A stretch of 64,000 nucleotides of DNA from Actinobacteria bacterium OV320 (GCA_001298545.1 LJCX01000028.1:372001-436000); one strand, 5' to 3'; positions 15,806-25,585 are shown, counted from the stretch's first letter. Notes: generated by a model from the sequence alone, not told the origin. Translations and numbers: made by a program.

Positions 15806-17314
15806 ATGAACCGCAACAGCTCCGTCCGCTCCCGTACGGACCGGCGCCAGGGCGCCCCCTCCCGTTCGGCCAAGCCCGGGCGGAGTGGACGCGGGAGTCG
15901 TCCCGCCGCGTCCGGCGGTGAATTCGCGCTGCCCGTGACCCTCACCCCGGGACTGCCGGCCGTCGAGTCGTTCGCCGAACTCGACATGCCCGAGCGGCTG
16001 CTGACCGCCCTCGGTGCCGAGGGTGTGACCACCCCGTTCCCGATCCAGGCCGCCACGCTGCCGAACTCGCTGGCCGGCCGGGACGTCCTGGGCCGTGGCC
16101 GCACCGGTTCCGGCAAGACCCTCGCCTTCGGGCTCGCGCTGCTGGCCCGCACGGCCGGACAGCGGGCCGAGCCCCGGCAGCCGCTGGCCCTGGTCCTCGT
16201 CCCGACCCGGGAACTGGCCCAGCAGGTCACCGACGCCCTCACCCCCTACGCCCGCGCGCTGCGGCTGCGGCTCGCCACGGTCGTCGGCGGTCTGTCGATC
16301 GGCCGGCAGGCGAGCGCCCTGCGCGGCGGCGCCGAGGTCGTCGTGGCCACGCCCGGCCGCCTCAAGGACCTCATCGACCGGGGCGACTGCCGGCTGGACC
16401 GGGTCGCCATCACCGTCCTCGACGAGGCCGACCAGATGGCCGACATGGGCTTCATGCCGCAGGTGACGCAGCTGCTCGACCAGGTGCTTCCCGACGGCCA
16501 GCGGATGCTGTTCTCCGCCACCCTGGACCGCAACGTCGACCGGCTGGTGCGGAACTACCTGCACGACCCCGTCGTCCACTCGGTCGACCCGTCGGCCGGC
16601 GCCGTCACCACGATGGAGCACCACGTGCTGCACGTGGAGGACGAGGACAAGCACGCCACGACGACGGAGATCGCCGCCCGCGACGGACGCGTGATCATGT
16701 TCCTGGACACCAAGCACGCGGCGGACCGGCTGGCGAAGAAGCTGCTGGCGGTCGGGGTGCGCGCCGCGTCCCTGCACGGCGGCAAGTCCCAGAACCAGCG
16801 GACCCGGACCCTGGCCCAGTTCAAGGACGGCCACGTCACGGTGCTGGTGGCGACCAACGTCGCGGCCCGCGGCATCCACGTCGACAACCTCGACCTGGTC
16901 GTCAACGTCGACCCGCCCGCCGACCACAAGGACTACCTGCACCGCGGCGGCCGTACGGCACGCGCCGGCGAGTCCGGCACCGTCGTCACGCTGGTCCTGC
17001 CCCATCAGCGCCGTGAGATGACGCGGCTGATGGCCGACGCCGGCATCACCCCGCAGACCACCCGGGTCCGCTCGGGCGAGACCGAGCTGAGCCGTATCAC
17101 CGGCGCGCAGGCGCCCTCCGGCGTGCCCGTCGTCCTGGCTCCGGCGGTCACCGAGGAGCGTCCCGCGCGCTCGGCGTCCACCGCGCGCTCGCGCCGTGGC
17201 CGTCCCGCGGCCCAGGGCAACGGCCGTCCCACCTCCCAGGGCGGACGACCCACCTCCCAGGGCCGTCGCCGCTCCCCCGCCAAGGGCAACGGCAACACCG
17301 CGAACGGCCGCTGA
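15806..17314 (+). CDS. DEAD-box ATP-dependent RNA helicase
   Basis: 502 residues; the ATG has GAGGAAGG ten bases upstream. Motifs in order: Q motif (TPFPIQAATLPNSLAGRD), I (GRGRTGSGKT), Ia (VPTRELAQQ), Ib (ATPGRLKDL), II (DEAD in VLDEADQM), III (SAT), IV-V (FLDTKHAADRL, ATNVAARGIHV) and VI (HRGGRTARAG). The motif V and VI variants (NVAARGIHV, HRGGRTARAG) are typical of the actinobacterial csp-linked group. A basic Arg/Gly/Pro/Gln tail of about 60 residues with GRPTSQG repeats should help RNA binding. Likely role: unwinding structured RNA, including in the cold. Confidence 0.95.
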   Translation: MNRNSSVRSRTDRRQGAPSRSAKPGRSGRGSRPAASGGEFALPVTLTPGLPAVESFAELDMPERLLTALGAEGVTTPFPIQAATLPNSLAGRDVLGRGRTGSGKTLAFGLALLARTAGQRAEPRQPLALVLVPTRELAQQVTDALTPYARALRLRLATVVGGLSIGRQASALRGGAEVVVATPGRLKDLIDRGDCRLDRVAITVLDEADQMADMGFMPQVTQLLDQVLPDGQRMLFSATLDRNVDRLVRNYLHDPVVHSVDPSAGAVTTMEHHVLHVEDEDKHATTTEIAARDGRVIMFLDTKHAADRLAKKLLAVGVRAASLHGGKSQNQRTRTLAQFKDGHVTVLVATNVAARGIHVDNLDLVVNVDPPADHKDYLHRGGRTARAGESGTVVTLVLPHQRREMTRLMADAGITPQTTRVRSGETELSRITGAQAPSGVPVVLAPAVTEERPARSASTARSRRGRPAAQGNGRPTSQGGRPTSQGRRRSPAKGNGNTANGR

Positions 17315-17339
17315 GACCGGGCCGGGGGCCGGCGGGAGC

Positions 17340-17552
17340 TCACACGCCGGCGTCCTCCGCCAGCGTGTGCGCGACCAGCGCGTTGGCGTGGCCGTGCCCC
17401 AGCCCGTGCTCGCTCTTCAGCCAGGCGACGAGTTCCATGTGCCGGGTGAGCGGCGAGGCCCGGATCAGGGTCTTCCACTCGGCGATCGGACGTCCGTACT
17501 TCTTCTCGATCGAGGGGAAGTAACTCGCGGGGCCCTTCACAGCTTCAGTCAT
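17340..17552 (-). CDS. DUF4287 family protein
   Basis: 70 residues. The blocks GPASYFPSIEKKYGRPIAEW and HMELVAWLKSEHGLGHGHAN are the DUF4287 signature, a small helical module seen alone or in DUF5655-like proteins. Length is normal for single-domain members. Function unknown. Confidence 0.88.
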   Translation of the reverse strand: MTEAVKGPASYFPSIEKKYGRPIAEWKTLIRASPLTRHMELVAWLKSEHGLGHGHANALVAHTLAEDAGV

Positions 17553-17644
17553 GTCCGTACGACCGGCGCGGGCGGGAGAAGTGATCGGCGCCGCGGAAGT
17601 GATCCGCGTCACCTGCCTCCGGCGGTCGCGGGGCCGGCCCGCGC

Positions 17645-17998
17645 TCACCCGCCGACGGCGGCGTACACGGCGTAGGGCAGCAGGATCGCGGGCAGGGTCA
17701 GCAGCCGGAACTTGAGGGGGCGGCCCGTCCTCAGGGGGCGCAGGCCGTCGAAGAGGACGAGCAGCAGCGCGACGAAGACCGCGAACAGGACGAGCGTGAT
17801 CCGCACGAAACCGCCGTCCTCGATCTGGTCGTACGTGCACCGGTCCAGGTCGCGGAGGCCGAGGTCCTCGTAGGTGCAGTGCCCGTAGCGGAGGTACCAG
17901 CGCGCGCACAGCAGGACGACGGCCGTCGGAAGGCCGATCAGCAGGTGTACCAGGAGCGGCGGCAGACAGCCGCGCAGTACGGAGAGTGCGGTACGCAT
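17645..17998 (-). CDS. Small membrane protein (117 aa)
   Basis: Starts at the ATG 17996-17998 behind a GGGGTGA site. There are three TM segments: residues about 13-31 (LLVHLLIGLPTAVVLLC), 68-86 (TLVLFAVFVALLLVLF) and 97-114. The loop between the first two holds two Cys (GHCTYEDL, DRCTYDQ) in a duplicated CTY(E/D) pattern and would face outside. No family recognised. Confidence 0.72.
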   Translation of the reverse strand: MRTALSVLRGCLPPLLVHLLIGLPTAVVLLCARWYLRYGHCTYEDLGLRDLDRCTYDQIEDGGFVRITLVLFAVFVALLLVLFDGLRPLRTGRPLKFRLLTLPAILLPYAVYAAVGG

Positions 17999-18141
17999 CT
18001 GGTCACCCCACCAGGGCGGGGCCGGACGGGCTGTGGCGGAAGCCACTCCTCCGGTCACAGGCCCGTCACAGCGGCCTGAGCGCACCGGGAACCGGGCCCT
18101 GAACTGGTGCTTCGCGGGCCGGGCCAGGGGGCGTCGGGCGG

Positions 18142-18483
18142 TCAGGCGGGAGCCCCGCCGAAGCCGATCTCGTTGCCGTCCGGGTCGTGGAAGGTGACCT
18201 TGCGCACGCCGTTGGAGTAGGTCTCGCGGCGGGTCGGGGCCAGACCGCGGCCGGTGATGGCGGCGACCCGGGTGTCGAGGTCGTCGACGAAGAGGGTGTT
18301 CAGGGCGTGGCCCTCGTGGCCCGGGCGGTGCTCGATGTACAGGTAGCGGTGTTCGGCGAGCTCCCAGACGGCCTCCGTGTCGTTCGGGAAGAACGCGGGC
18401 GGGGCGCCGAGCAGCCGCTCGTACCAGGCGAGGGCCGCTGCGTAGTCGTTGACGGGGATGCCTGCGAAGAGGTCGACGGCCAT
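18142..18483 (-). CDS. VOC-family (glyoxalase-like) protein
   Basis: 113 residues with two beta-alpha-beta-beta-beta modules. It begins DLFAGIPVNDYAAALAWYER and ends VTFHDPDGNEIGFGG, the usual metal-site Glu region. Typical length for a single VOC unit that dimerises. Substrate unknown; antibiotic binding or dioxygenase functions occur in the family. Confidence 0.88.
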   Translation of the reverse strand: MAVDLFAGIPVNDYAAALAWYERLLGAPPAFFPNDTEAVWELAEHRYLYIEHRPGHEGHALNTLFVDDLDTRVAAITGRGLAPTRRETYSNGVRKVTFHDPDGNEIGFGGAPA

Positions 18484-18535
18484 CCCCTCATCGTAGGTCC
18501 GGCGGCGCGCGCCGACCCGGTGCCACGCAGCCGCC

Positions 18536-21529
18536 TCAGTCGTCCAGCACGCCCCGCAACTCGCCCCGGCGCCGAATGCCCAACTTCCGGTAGGCGCTGG
18601 TCAGGTGGGTTTCCACGGTACGGCGGGCCACATGCAGGAGGTCCGCTATCTCGGTGTTGGTGCGGCCGTCCGCCGCGAGTTCCGCGATGCGGCGCTCGCT
18701 GCCGGTGAGGGACCCGGAACCGGTGTGCGCGGGCGTGGTACGGCGGCCGCCCGCGGTGCGGAGGGCCTGCTCGGCGTAGGTCAGCAGGCGGACGCTGCCC
18801 AGCCGTTCGGCGCGTTCGGCGCCCTCCCGCAGATGGTCGCGGCCCCGCCCGCGTTCACCGGCGGCGGTCAACTGCCGGCCGTGGGCGAGGAGGGAGGCCA
18901 CGAGTTCCGCCTCGGCCGGGGAGTCCCGCAGGACGGCCACCGCCTCGGCGCCCAGTTCCAGGCCACGCCGGCCCCGGGTGGCCCGGCCCAGGACCCGCAG
19001 CGCCCGTCCTGTCGTGCGCGGGGTGTTCCACACCCGGGCCAGTCGCAGTTCCTCCGTCGCCAGGGCCACCGCCTCCTGGGGGTTGCCCAGCGCCAGCCGG
19101 CACTCCGCGGCCGCCGTCCGCCACGGTGTGACGACCGGACTGTGCACGGCGCGGGCGGACTGACGCCGGCCGCACTCCAGGAAGTCGTGCAGGGCGCCCG
19201 CGACATCGCCCTCGGTGTAGCGCAGCACGCCCCGCGCGTACAGGAACCGGTTCAGCTCCCAGGAGTCCGGGGTGTCGCGGAGGTCGAAGGTGTCGGCCAG
19301 CCGGCGGGCCTGCGGCGTACGGCCCGTCTCGACCAGCGCGAGCAGGGTGTGCGCGTCGGCGTTGACCGGGCTGCCGCCGGTGCGCCGGGCACGGCCCGCC
19401 TCGGGGAGGACGGCGAGCAGCGTGCCGTACGCGCCCCGCGCCGCCGCGATGTCCCACCTGGTGTCCAGCAGGGCCTGTTCCATCGGGTGCAGGAGGCTCG
19501 GATGCTGGCCGGCCAGGCCGCGTTCCACCAGGCGTTCGGCTTCGTCGAGTTCGTCGGCCCACTGGGCCACCGCCGCGGCCGTGCCCAGCAGGAACGGCTC
19601 GGCCAGGGGATCGGCGGGTTCCGTCAGGAGGGTGCGCAGCCGTCGCATCGCCTCCTGCGCCGGGAGGTCGCCCGCGGTCGCCGCGTACCGCACGAGCAGG
19701 GCCTGCCCGGACGCGCCGACGAGTTCCGGGGAGCGTTCGGCGGTGTCGGTGAGCCAGCGGTAGGCCTCCCGGCGGACCGTCTGGTCCTGGTCCGAGAGCA
19801 GCGCGGACGCGGTCTGCAGGGCCCGCGCCAGGTCGGGGTGACCGGCCAGCCGGCCCTCCAGCCGGCGCAGCACCTCCACCGCCGTACGGACCTCCCCCCG
19901 GCCCACGAGCGCGGTGCCCAGCGCGATGGCCGTACGGACCTGGTCCCGGGGTTCGGCGGGCAGGTCGAGCGCCTCGGCCAGCCGGGGGATGCCCGCCGGG
20001 GTGTCGGCCGAGGCGTACTCCAGGGAGCCGAGTTCGGTGAGGAGCCGCTGCCGCAGGTCGTCGGGCAACGGTTCCTGGAGGGCTCGGCGCAGGTAGCGGA
20101 CGGCGTCGCCGGGGCGGGCGTCCCGGGCGGCCACGGTGGCGGCGTCGCGCAGCACGCGCAGCGCCCAGGACAGGCCGGTGGGCGCGCTGCCCAGCAACTG
20201 CCGTGCCACGGCGTCGAGGTGGTCGCCCCGGCGCAGCATCGCCTGGGCGACCGCCCGGTGCGCGTCCTGACGGCGGGCGGTGGACCAGCCGCCGAGGACG
20301 GCGTCCCGCAGGAGCGGGTGCGCGTAGCGGGGGCGGCCGGCCCGGTCCGGGCGCAGCACGCCGAGCCGCGTCATCGCGGTGAACCACCCGGAGACACGGG
20401 CCGGGTCGGCGCCGGAGGCGTCGGCGACGAGCGCGGCGAGGGCGTCGGTGGCGACTTCGGCGGCGGGCAGGGCTTCATGGGCGGCTTCGGTGACGGTGTC
20501 GGTGCAGTTGTCGCTCTCGGGATCAGGGACGGGGTCGGGGAGGGGGAAGGAGAAAGGAACGGGGACGGTGTCGCGGGCGACGGAGCCCTCCGCCCGCTTT
20601 GCACTCGCCGCCCGCTTTGCACTCGCCGCCCGCTCGGCGTTCCCCGCCCGCTCGGCACTCGCCTTCCGCGCGGCCCGTACATCGCTCGCCGCCCGTTCCG
20701 TCCGTTCCGTGCGTTCCGCCTGTTCCAGGGCCGCGAGGGTGCGGGCCACCTCCGCCGTCGCCGGGCCCGCGCTGTCCAGCCACCAGGAGACGGCCGCCGG
20801 GTAGGAACCCGGGTACAGCGCGGCGCACGTCCTCGGGACGGCCGTCGGCGGCGGGGCGCCGTCGAGGTCGTCGAGGAGGGCGTGCAGAAGCAGCGGGCTG
20901 CCCGCGCCGGCCCGCACGCAGTCCGCCGTCCACCGGTCGGAGGCCGTCGGGAAGGCCGCCCGGACCAGGTCGGCCGAGGCGTTGTCGGTGAGCGGGGCAA
21001 GGGTGTGGGTACGGACCACGGACGGGGACAGGGCGTGGGTGAGACCGGCGGGCCGCGGGTCGATGTCGTACTGACTGCGCTCGGTGGCCACCAGGAGTAC
21101 CGGTAATCGGTCGATGCGGCGGGCCGCCTCCACGAACCAGCGGCGCGAGGCCTCGTCGGCGAGGTGGACGTCGTCGACGGCCACCATGAGCGGCGACTCG
21201 TCGGCGTACGAACGCAGCAGCCGCCACAGCCGCGCCGCGCTCCCCCGGTCGTCGTCGCCCGGCCCGACGTCCGCGAACTCGGGTACGGAGCCGAGGAGAT
21301 GGAGCACCGAGGAGAACGGCAGCGCGATGTCGTCCGGTGAGCAGCGGGCGCGCAGCACCCGCAGGCCCAGGTGGGTGGCGTGCGCGGCGGCGGCCTCCAG
21401 GACGGCGGACCGGCCGGTGCCCGTGGCCCCGCGCAGCAGGACGAGACGGCCTGCGCCGGCTCGGGCCCGTTCCGCCTCCGCCGTGAGCAGCGCGTGCGCG
21501 TCCTCGCGTTCCCGCAACGGTCCGGTCAT
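18536..21529 (-). CDS. Large ATP-binding LuxR regulator (LAL family)
   Basis: 997 residues from the ATG 21527-21529, chosen because AGGAGG stands six bases upstream. The N-terminal ATPase region has a Walker A-like LLRGATGTGRSAVLE (Arg in place of the usual Lys) and a Walker B in PLMVAVDDVHLAD. An unusual low-complexity Glu/Arg/Ala block (ERAERTERTERAAS, then repeated SAKRA) sits near residues 265-320. The middle is a TPR-like helical array. The C-terminal HTH is LTGSERRIAELAADGRTNTE followed by EIADLLHVARRTVETHLTSA. It is divergent from the response regulator and the CIS genes, so CIS control is a reasonable inference. Confidence 0.9.
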   Translation of the reverse strand: MTGPLREREDAHALLTAEAERARAGAGRLVLLRGATGTGRSAVLEAAAAHATHLGLRVLRARCSPDDIALPFSSVLHLLGSVPEFADVGPGDDDRGSAARLWRLLRSYADESPLMVAVDDVHLADEASRRWFVEAARRIDRLPVLLVATERSQYDIDPRPAGLTHALSPSVVRTHTLAPLTDNASADLVRAAFPTASDRWTADCVRAGAGSPLLLHALLDDLDGAPPPTAVPRTCAALYPGSYPAAVSWWLDSAGPATAEVARTLAALEQAERTERTERAASDVRAARKASAERAGNAERAASAKRAASAKRAEGSVARDTVPVPFSFPLPDPVPDPESDNCTDTVTEAAHEALPAAEVATDALAALVADASGADPARVSGWFTAMTRLGVLRPDRAGRPRYAHPLLRDAVLGGWSTARRQDAHRAVAQAMLRRGDHLDAVARQLLGSAPTGLSWALRVLRDAATVAARDARPGDAVRYLRRALQEPLPDDLRQRLLTELGSLEYASADTPAGIPRLAEALDLPAEPRDQVRTAIALGTALVGRGEVRTAVEVLRRLEGRLAGHPDLARALQTASALLSDQDQTVRREAYRWLTDTAERSPELVGASGQALLVRYAATAGDLPAQEAMRRLRTLLTEPADPLAEPFLLGTAAAVAQWADELDEAERLVERGLAGQHPSLLHPMEQALLDTRWDIAAARGAYGTLLAVLPEAGRARRTGGSPVNADAHTLLALVETGRTPQARRLADTFDLRDTPDSWELNRFLYARGVLRYTEGDVAGALHDFLECGRRQSARAVHSPVVTPWRTAAAECRLALGNPQEAVALATEELRLARVWNTPRTTGRALRVLGRATRGRRGLELGAEAVAVLRDSPAEAELVASLLAHGRQLTAAGERGRGRDHLREGAERAERLGSVRLLTYAEQALRTAGGRRTTPAHTGSGSLTGSERRIAELAADGRTNTEIADLLHVARRTVETHLTSAYRKLGIRRRGELRGVLDD

Positions 21530-21826
21530 CCCTGCCTCCTGCTGTCGGGCACATCGGACTTGTCCATGTACACGTAGAGGTCGTGCGGTTCGGTACGGGT
21601 CCGCGCGGCCGTTGTGGCGAGACTCACGGTGCCTCGGCACGCATCGACCGAAAATGCTCTGACCTGCGACAATGCAGGCGAATCGTGGTGCTCGGGGGCT
21701 TGCTCTCGTGGTCCGCCTCGTGGTGCTCCACGATTGCGCGCGCCCCGGAGGTCACAGAAGTTTGGACCGTACCCACCCGTCACCGGTCCCCATCGGACGG
21801 CGGGACCGTGAACTTGGGGGAAACGG
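21530..21826. promoter_or_regulatory. Divergent control region between the LAL and LuxR-type regulator genes
   Basis: A 297-bp spacer without a convincing gene. It is less G/C-biased than its surroundings and must hold both outward promoters. I see no long palindrome. The right end carries the GGGGG ribosome site of the TTG-started regulator. Confidence 0.5.
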
Positions 21827-22537
21827 TTGCTCAGCTCACCACGGACAACAGAGACCGGCACCGCGGGTATCGCCGCGATGGGCGCCGCCGTTCCAGGCGT
21901 CGCCCTCGGCACCCGGCGGCGGATTCCCGTGGCCGTCCAGGCACCCGACCCGATCTCCCGCGAGGGCGCCGTCAGCCAGTTGCGCGGGCGCCCCGAGGTC
22001 GAGGTCCGCGAGGAGGTCTCGGCCGCCGCCGGCACGGTGGCGCTGCTGATCGAGGACAACCTCGACGAGGGGGCACTGGGCCGGCTGCGGCGGATCGTGC
22101 GCAGCGAGGGGGCGCGGGCGGTGCTCGTCGTGGGCACGATCCGCGAGACGGAACTGCTGGACGTCATCGAGTGCGGGGTCGGGGCCATCGTCTGGCGCCG
22201 CGAGGCCACCGCGCACCGGCTGGTGCAGGCGGTGCTGGCCGCCCACCGCGGCGACGGCGACCTGCCCGCCGACCTGCTCGGCAGGCTCATCAGCCAGGTG
22301 GGCACGCTGCACCGCGGTGCGGCGGGCCGGCCCGGCGCCCCCTCCCTGGGACTCGCGCCACGGGAGGTGGACGTCCTGCGGCTGGTCGCCGAGGGCCTGG
22401 ACACCGGAGAGATCGCCAGCAAGCTGTCCTACTCCGAACGAACTGTCAAGAACGTCATGCACGGACTCACGACGCGGTTGCATCTGCGCAACCGGGCGCA
22501 CGCGGTGGCATATGCCCTGCGGGAAGGCTACATCTGA
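21827..22537 (+). CDS. LuxR/NarL-type DNA-binding regulator (receiver-like N-terminus)
   Basis: 236 residues from the TTG at 21827, which has GGGGG seven bases upstream. The N-terminal half resembles a receiver fold (VALLIEDNLDEGALGRLRRI, AVLVVGTIRETELLD, GAIVWRREATAHRLVQAV), but the phospho-acceptor Asp is not clear, so it may be an orphan. The C-terminal HTH is complete: LAPREVDVLRLVAEGLDTGE followed by SKLSYSERTVKNVMHGLTTR. It lies 140 bp upstream of the first CIS gene in the same direction and is the best candidate for a dedicated CIS regulator. Confidence 0.85.
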   Translation: MLSSPRTTETGTAGIAAMGAAVPGVALGTRRRIPVAVQAPDPISREGAVSQLRGRPEVEVREEVSAAAGTVALLIEDNLDEGALGRLRRIVRSEGARAVLVVGTIRETELLDVIECGVGAIVWRREATAHRLVQAVLAAHRGDGDLPADLLGRLISQVGTLHRGAAGRPGAPSLGLAPREVDVLRLVAEGLDTGEIASKLSYSERTVKNVMHGLTTRLHLRNRAHAVAYALREGYI

Positions 22538-22564
22538 CCGAACGGGCAATCGAAGGCGGACACG

Positions 22565-22584
22565 CGGGCAGCATGCCCTGCCCG
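22565..22584 (+). terminator. Weak hairpin after the LuxR-type regulator
   Basis: A 7-bp stem (cgggcag / ctgcccg) with a 6-base loop, 27 bases past the stop codon. It may partly separate the regulator transcript from the CIS genes. Confidence 0.35.
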
Positions 22585-22676
22585 GCCGCCGACCCTGTCG
22601 TGCCTGCGGATCCGGGGCGGTCCGGGGCACGATCGTCGGACAGTGGGTGTGGCACGGCAAGTTGAGGAGCACGACG

Positions 22677-23351
22677 GTGATCCACGAGGTGGACGAGGTC
22701 CTCAAAGAGCTGCTCTCGAGCGGCGCGCTCGCGGGCTCCGGCATCGACGTCTCCTTCGAGGCTCCGACCCGGGACTGGGCGGCCCGGCGCAACGCCCCTG
22801 TGATCAACACCTACTTGTACGACATCCGTGAGGACGTGACCCGTCGCCAGCGCGGCCAGATGGCGGTGCGGGACGAGCGGGACGTCGTCGTGAAGCGCCG
22901 TCAACCGCCGCGCTGGTTCCGGCTGTCGTACCTGGTGACCGCCTGGACGCGGACCCCGCAGGACGAACACCGGCTGCTGTCGGCCGTGCTGGCGACGCTG
23001 CTGCCGCGCGAGATGCTTCCGGCCGACGAGCTTCCGGGCTCCCTGCGCGCGTTGGGGCTCGCGATGCCGGTGACGGTGGCCGGCATCCAGACCGAGTCGC
23101 GTTCCCTCGCCGAGATCTGGTCCGCCCTGGGCGGTGAGCTGAAGCCGTCGCTGGACCTGGTGGTCACGGCCCCCTTCCCGGCCTACCCGGAGTACGACGC
23201 CGGGCCGCCGGTCACGGAGGGCGCGGCGGTCCGCCTGCGCGGGATCGACGGCGACCCGCCGGAGTCCGGCGAGCGCGCCCACCGCCCCCACCAGGTGGCC
23301 GCGGCCCGCGCCGCCCGCGAGGCCGGCACCCACCGCCCGGACCCGCGGTGA
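22677..23351 (+). CDS. cis16: CIS tail-terminator protein (DUF4255/Pvc16-like)
   Basis: 224 residues from GTG 22677, with GAGGAG upstream. The Pvc16 N-terminal domain is plain: MIHEVDEVLKELL, APVINTYLYDIREDVTRR, RWFRLSYLVTAWTRTPQDEH and LLPREMLPADELPGSL. In eCIS particles this protein caps the sheath-tube and fixes its length. The C-terminal 45 residues are a disordered Arg/Pro/Ala tail. The gene overlaps the ATPase start by four bases (GTGA), so the two are coupled. Confidence 0.92.
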   Translation: MIHEVDEVLKELLSSGALAGSGIDVSFEAPTRDWAARRNAPVINTYLYDIREDVTRRQRGQMAVRDERDVVVKRRQPPRWFRLSYLVTAWTRTPQDEHRLLSAVLATLLPREMLPADELPGSLRALGLAMPVTVAGIQTESRSLAEIWSALGGELKPSLDLVVTAPFPAYPEYDAGPPVTEGAAVRLRGIDGDPPESGERAHRPHQVAAARAAREAGTHRPDPR

Positions 23352-25585
23352 ACGACGCGTACACCGGGGCGGCCGAGGCCGACGTCGACGCGCCGGCGCC
23401 CGACACCGATACGTTCACACTCGACGCCGAGGCACCCGTACCCGCCACCGCCGTATTCGCGGTCGGCGCCGACCCGTTCACGGCCGACACCGGCCCGGGC
23501 GCCGACGGCGGCGACGCGGGCGGGCACGGCCCTGTGGAGCACGGGGAGCACGAGGGGTACGGAGAGCACGGGGAGCACGAGGGGTACGGGGGTTTCGATG
23601 CCCGGGACGACCGGGCCGGTGCGTTGCTCGGGCGGGTCGGTGTGCTGCGGGACCGGGTCGGTGCTCTGGTCGACCGGCGGGCCGGCGCCGACCCGACGGC
23701 CTCCGATCCGCTGCGTGGCCTGTACCTCTCCGAGGAGGCGGTACGGCACCTGCTCGCCGGTGGCCGGGCCGCCGCCGGTCCCGTCGCGACCCCGCCCCGG
23801 GAAGCGGACCCGACCGACTCGCTCAGCGCCCTCGCCGCCCGGCTCCGGCTCACCGAGCTGGACGCCGCGATCCTCCTCATCGCCCTCGCGCCCGATCTGG
23901 ACCGCGACTTCGAGCCGCTCTACGGCTACCTCAACGACGATGTGAGCAGGCGGCGGGCCACCGTGGGGCTCGCCCTCGAACTGTGCGGGGTGCCCGCCCA
24001 CCTGGCCGCGGCCCGCGCCCGCTTCCACTCCTCGGCGCCGCTGCGCGCGTACGGGCTGCTGGACGTCGAGGAGCCCGAACGGCCCTTCCTGTCCCGCTTG
24101 TTGCGCGTACCGGACCGGCTGCTCGCCCATCTGCTGGGCGACGACACCCCGGACGCCGCCCTGCACGGACACCTGCACCCGCTGCCTCCGCCGCTGCCCG
24201 CCGACGACGAGGACTTCGTCCGGCTGCTCGCGCGCCGGATGCGGGAGGGCGGCCCGCTCACCGCCTATCTGCGCGAACACCGGGAGGGCGACGGGCTCGC
24301 CGCGATCACCTCCGCCCTGCGCGCCGCCGGAATCGACGCCCTCCGCTTCACCGGGCCCGAGGACGGCGTGCCCGGCCTGCTGCGCGAGGCACGGCTCGGC
24401 GGCCGGGCGGTCGTGCTGTCCGGCCTGCCGGACCAGCCGGGGCCGCTGATCGGCGCGCTGGCCGACGCGCAGGACGTCACCGTCCTGCTCACGGACCCGC
24501 GCCCCTACGACCCGCACTGGTCCACGCACGATCCGCTGGTCCTGGAGGCGCCGCGCCGCCGGGCCGGCGGGACGGCCGCCTGGGCGGCCGCGCTGGACTC
24601 CGCCGGCCCCCTCGACACCGCCCCCGGCTTCGACCTCGCCGCCACCGTCGCCCCCTACCGCCTCGGCGGCGAGCGGGTCGCCCGGGCCGCGCGGGCCGCC
24701 TCCGTCCTGGCCGCCTTCGAGGGCGGGCCGCTCACCGCCGACCATGTGCGGCTGGCCGCGCGGCAGCAGTCGGCGTCCGGCCTCGAACGGCACGCGCGGC
24801 GGATCCGGCCGGACGTCGGCTGGCAGGACCTCGTGCTGCCCGAACGGCCGCTGACCCAGCTGCGCGAGCTCGCCCTGCGGGCCCGGCACCGCGACCGGGT
24901 GCTCGGCGACTGGCGGCTCAGCGCCGGCGGCGGGCGCGGCCGAGGGGTGCTCGGACTGTTCGCGGGCGAGTCCGGCACCGGCAAGACGCTCTCCGCCGAG
25001 GTCGTCGCCGCCGAACTCGGCCTCGATCTCTACGTCGTCCAGCTCTCGTCGATCGTCGACAAGTACGTCGGCGAGACCGAGAAGAACCTGGAGCGCATCT
25101 TCTCGGAGGCCGACCGCACCGACGCCGTGCTGCTCTTCGACGAGGCCGACGCCGTCTTCGGGAAGCGGTCGGAGGTCAAGGACGCGCACGACAAGTACGC
25201 CAACATGGAGAGCGCCTACCTGCTCCAGCGGCTGGAGTCCTTCGACGGCATCGCGCTGCTCACCACCAACCTGCGCGCCAACATCGACGAGGCGTTCACC
25301 CGGCGCCTGGACCTGGTGGTCGACTTCCCGTTCCCCGACGCCGGGCAACGGCTCGCGCTGTGGCGGCACGGGCTGTGTCACGTGCCGTGCGCCGCCGACG
25401 TCGATCCCGGGCAGCTGGCCAAGGACTTCGAGCTGGCCGGCGGTTCGATCCGCAGCGCCGTCGTCACCGCCGCCTACCTCGCCGCCGGACGCGACGAGCC
25501 GGTCGGCGACGGCGACCTGCTGGAGGCGGCCCGCCCCGCGGACCGCCAGGCGGGGCGCCCGGGGGCGGGCGACGCCCCCCCGTAG
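23348..25585 (+). CDS. cis15: CIS-associated AAA+ ATPase (Pvc15-like), 3' end probably corrupted
   Basis: 745 residues as written. The N-terminal 80 residues are an acidic disordered leader with a short HGEHEGYGEH repeat. A helical region follows, then the AAA+ core near residues 500-700: Walker A GESGTGKT (about 540), Walker B VLLFDEADAVFG (about 595), sensor and finger residues in TTNLRANIDEAFTRR. Pvc15-type ATPases act in particle assembly or cargo loading. The last 18 residues (ARPADRQAGRPGAGDAPP) look like a degraded version of ARREYRKAGRLVPGEANW, which is encoded intact 168 bp downstream, so the reported C-terminus is probably wrong. Confidence 0.88.
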   Translation: MNDAYTGAAEADVDAPAPDTDTFTLDAEAPVPATAVFAVGADPFTADTGPGADGGDAGGHGPVEHGEHEGYGEHGEHEGYGGFDARDDRAGALLGRVGVLRDRVGALVDRRAGADPTASDPLRGLYLSEEAVRHLLAGGRAAAGPVATPPREADPTDSLSALAARLRLTELDAAILLIALAPDLDRDFEPLYGYLNDDVSRRRATVGLALELCGVPAHLAAARARFHSSAPLRAYGLLDVEEPERPFLSRLLRVPDRLLAHLLGDDTPDAALHGHLHPLPPPLPADDEDFVRLLARRMREGGPLTAYLREHREGDGLAAITSALRAAGIDALRFTGPEDGVPGLLREARLGGRAVVLSGLPDQPGPLIGALADAQDVTVLLTDPRPYDPHWSTHDPLVLEAPRRRAGGTAAWAAALDSAGPLDTAPGFDLAATVAPYRLGGERVARAARAASVLAAFEGGPLTADHVRLAARQQSASGLERHARRIRPDVGWQDLVLPERPLTQLRELALRARHRDRVLGDWRLSAGGGRGRGVLGLFAGESGTGKTLSAEVVAAELGLDLYVVQLSSIVDKYVGETEKNLERIFSEADRTDAVLLFDEADAVFGKRSEVKDAHDKYANMESAYLLQRLESFDGIALLTTNLRANIDEAFTRRLDLVVDFPFPDAGQRLALWRHGLCHVPCAADVDPGQLAKDFELAGGSIRSAVVTAAYLAAGRDEPVGDGDLLEAARPADRQAGRPGAGDAPP

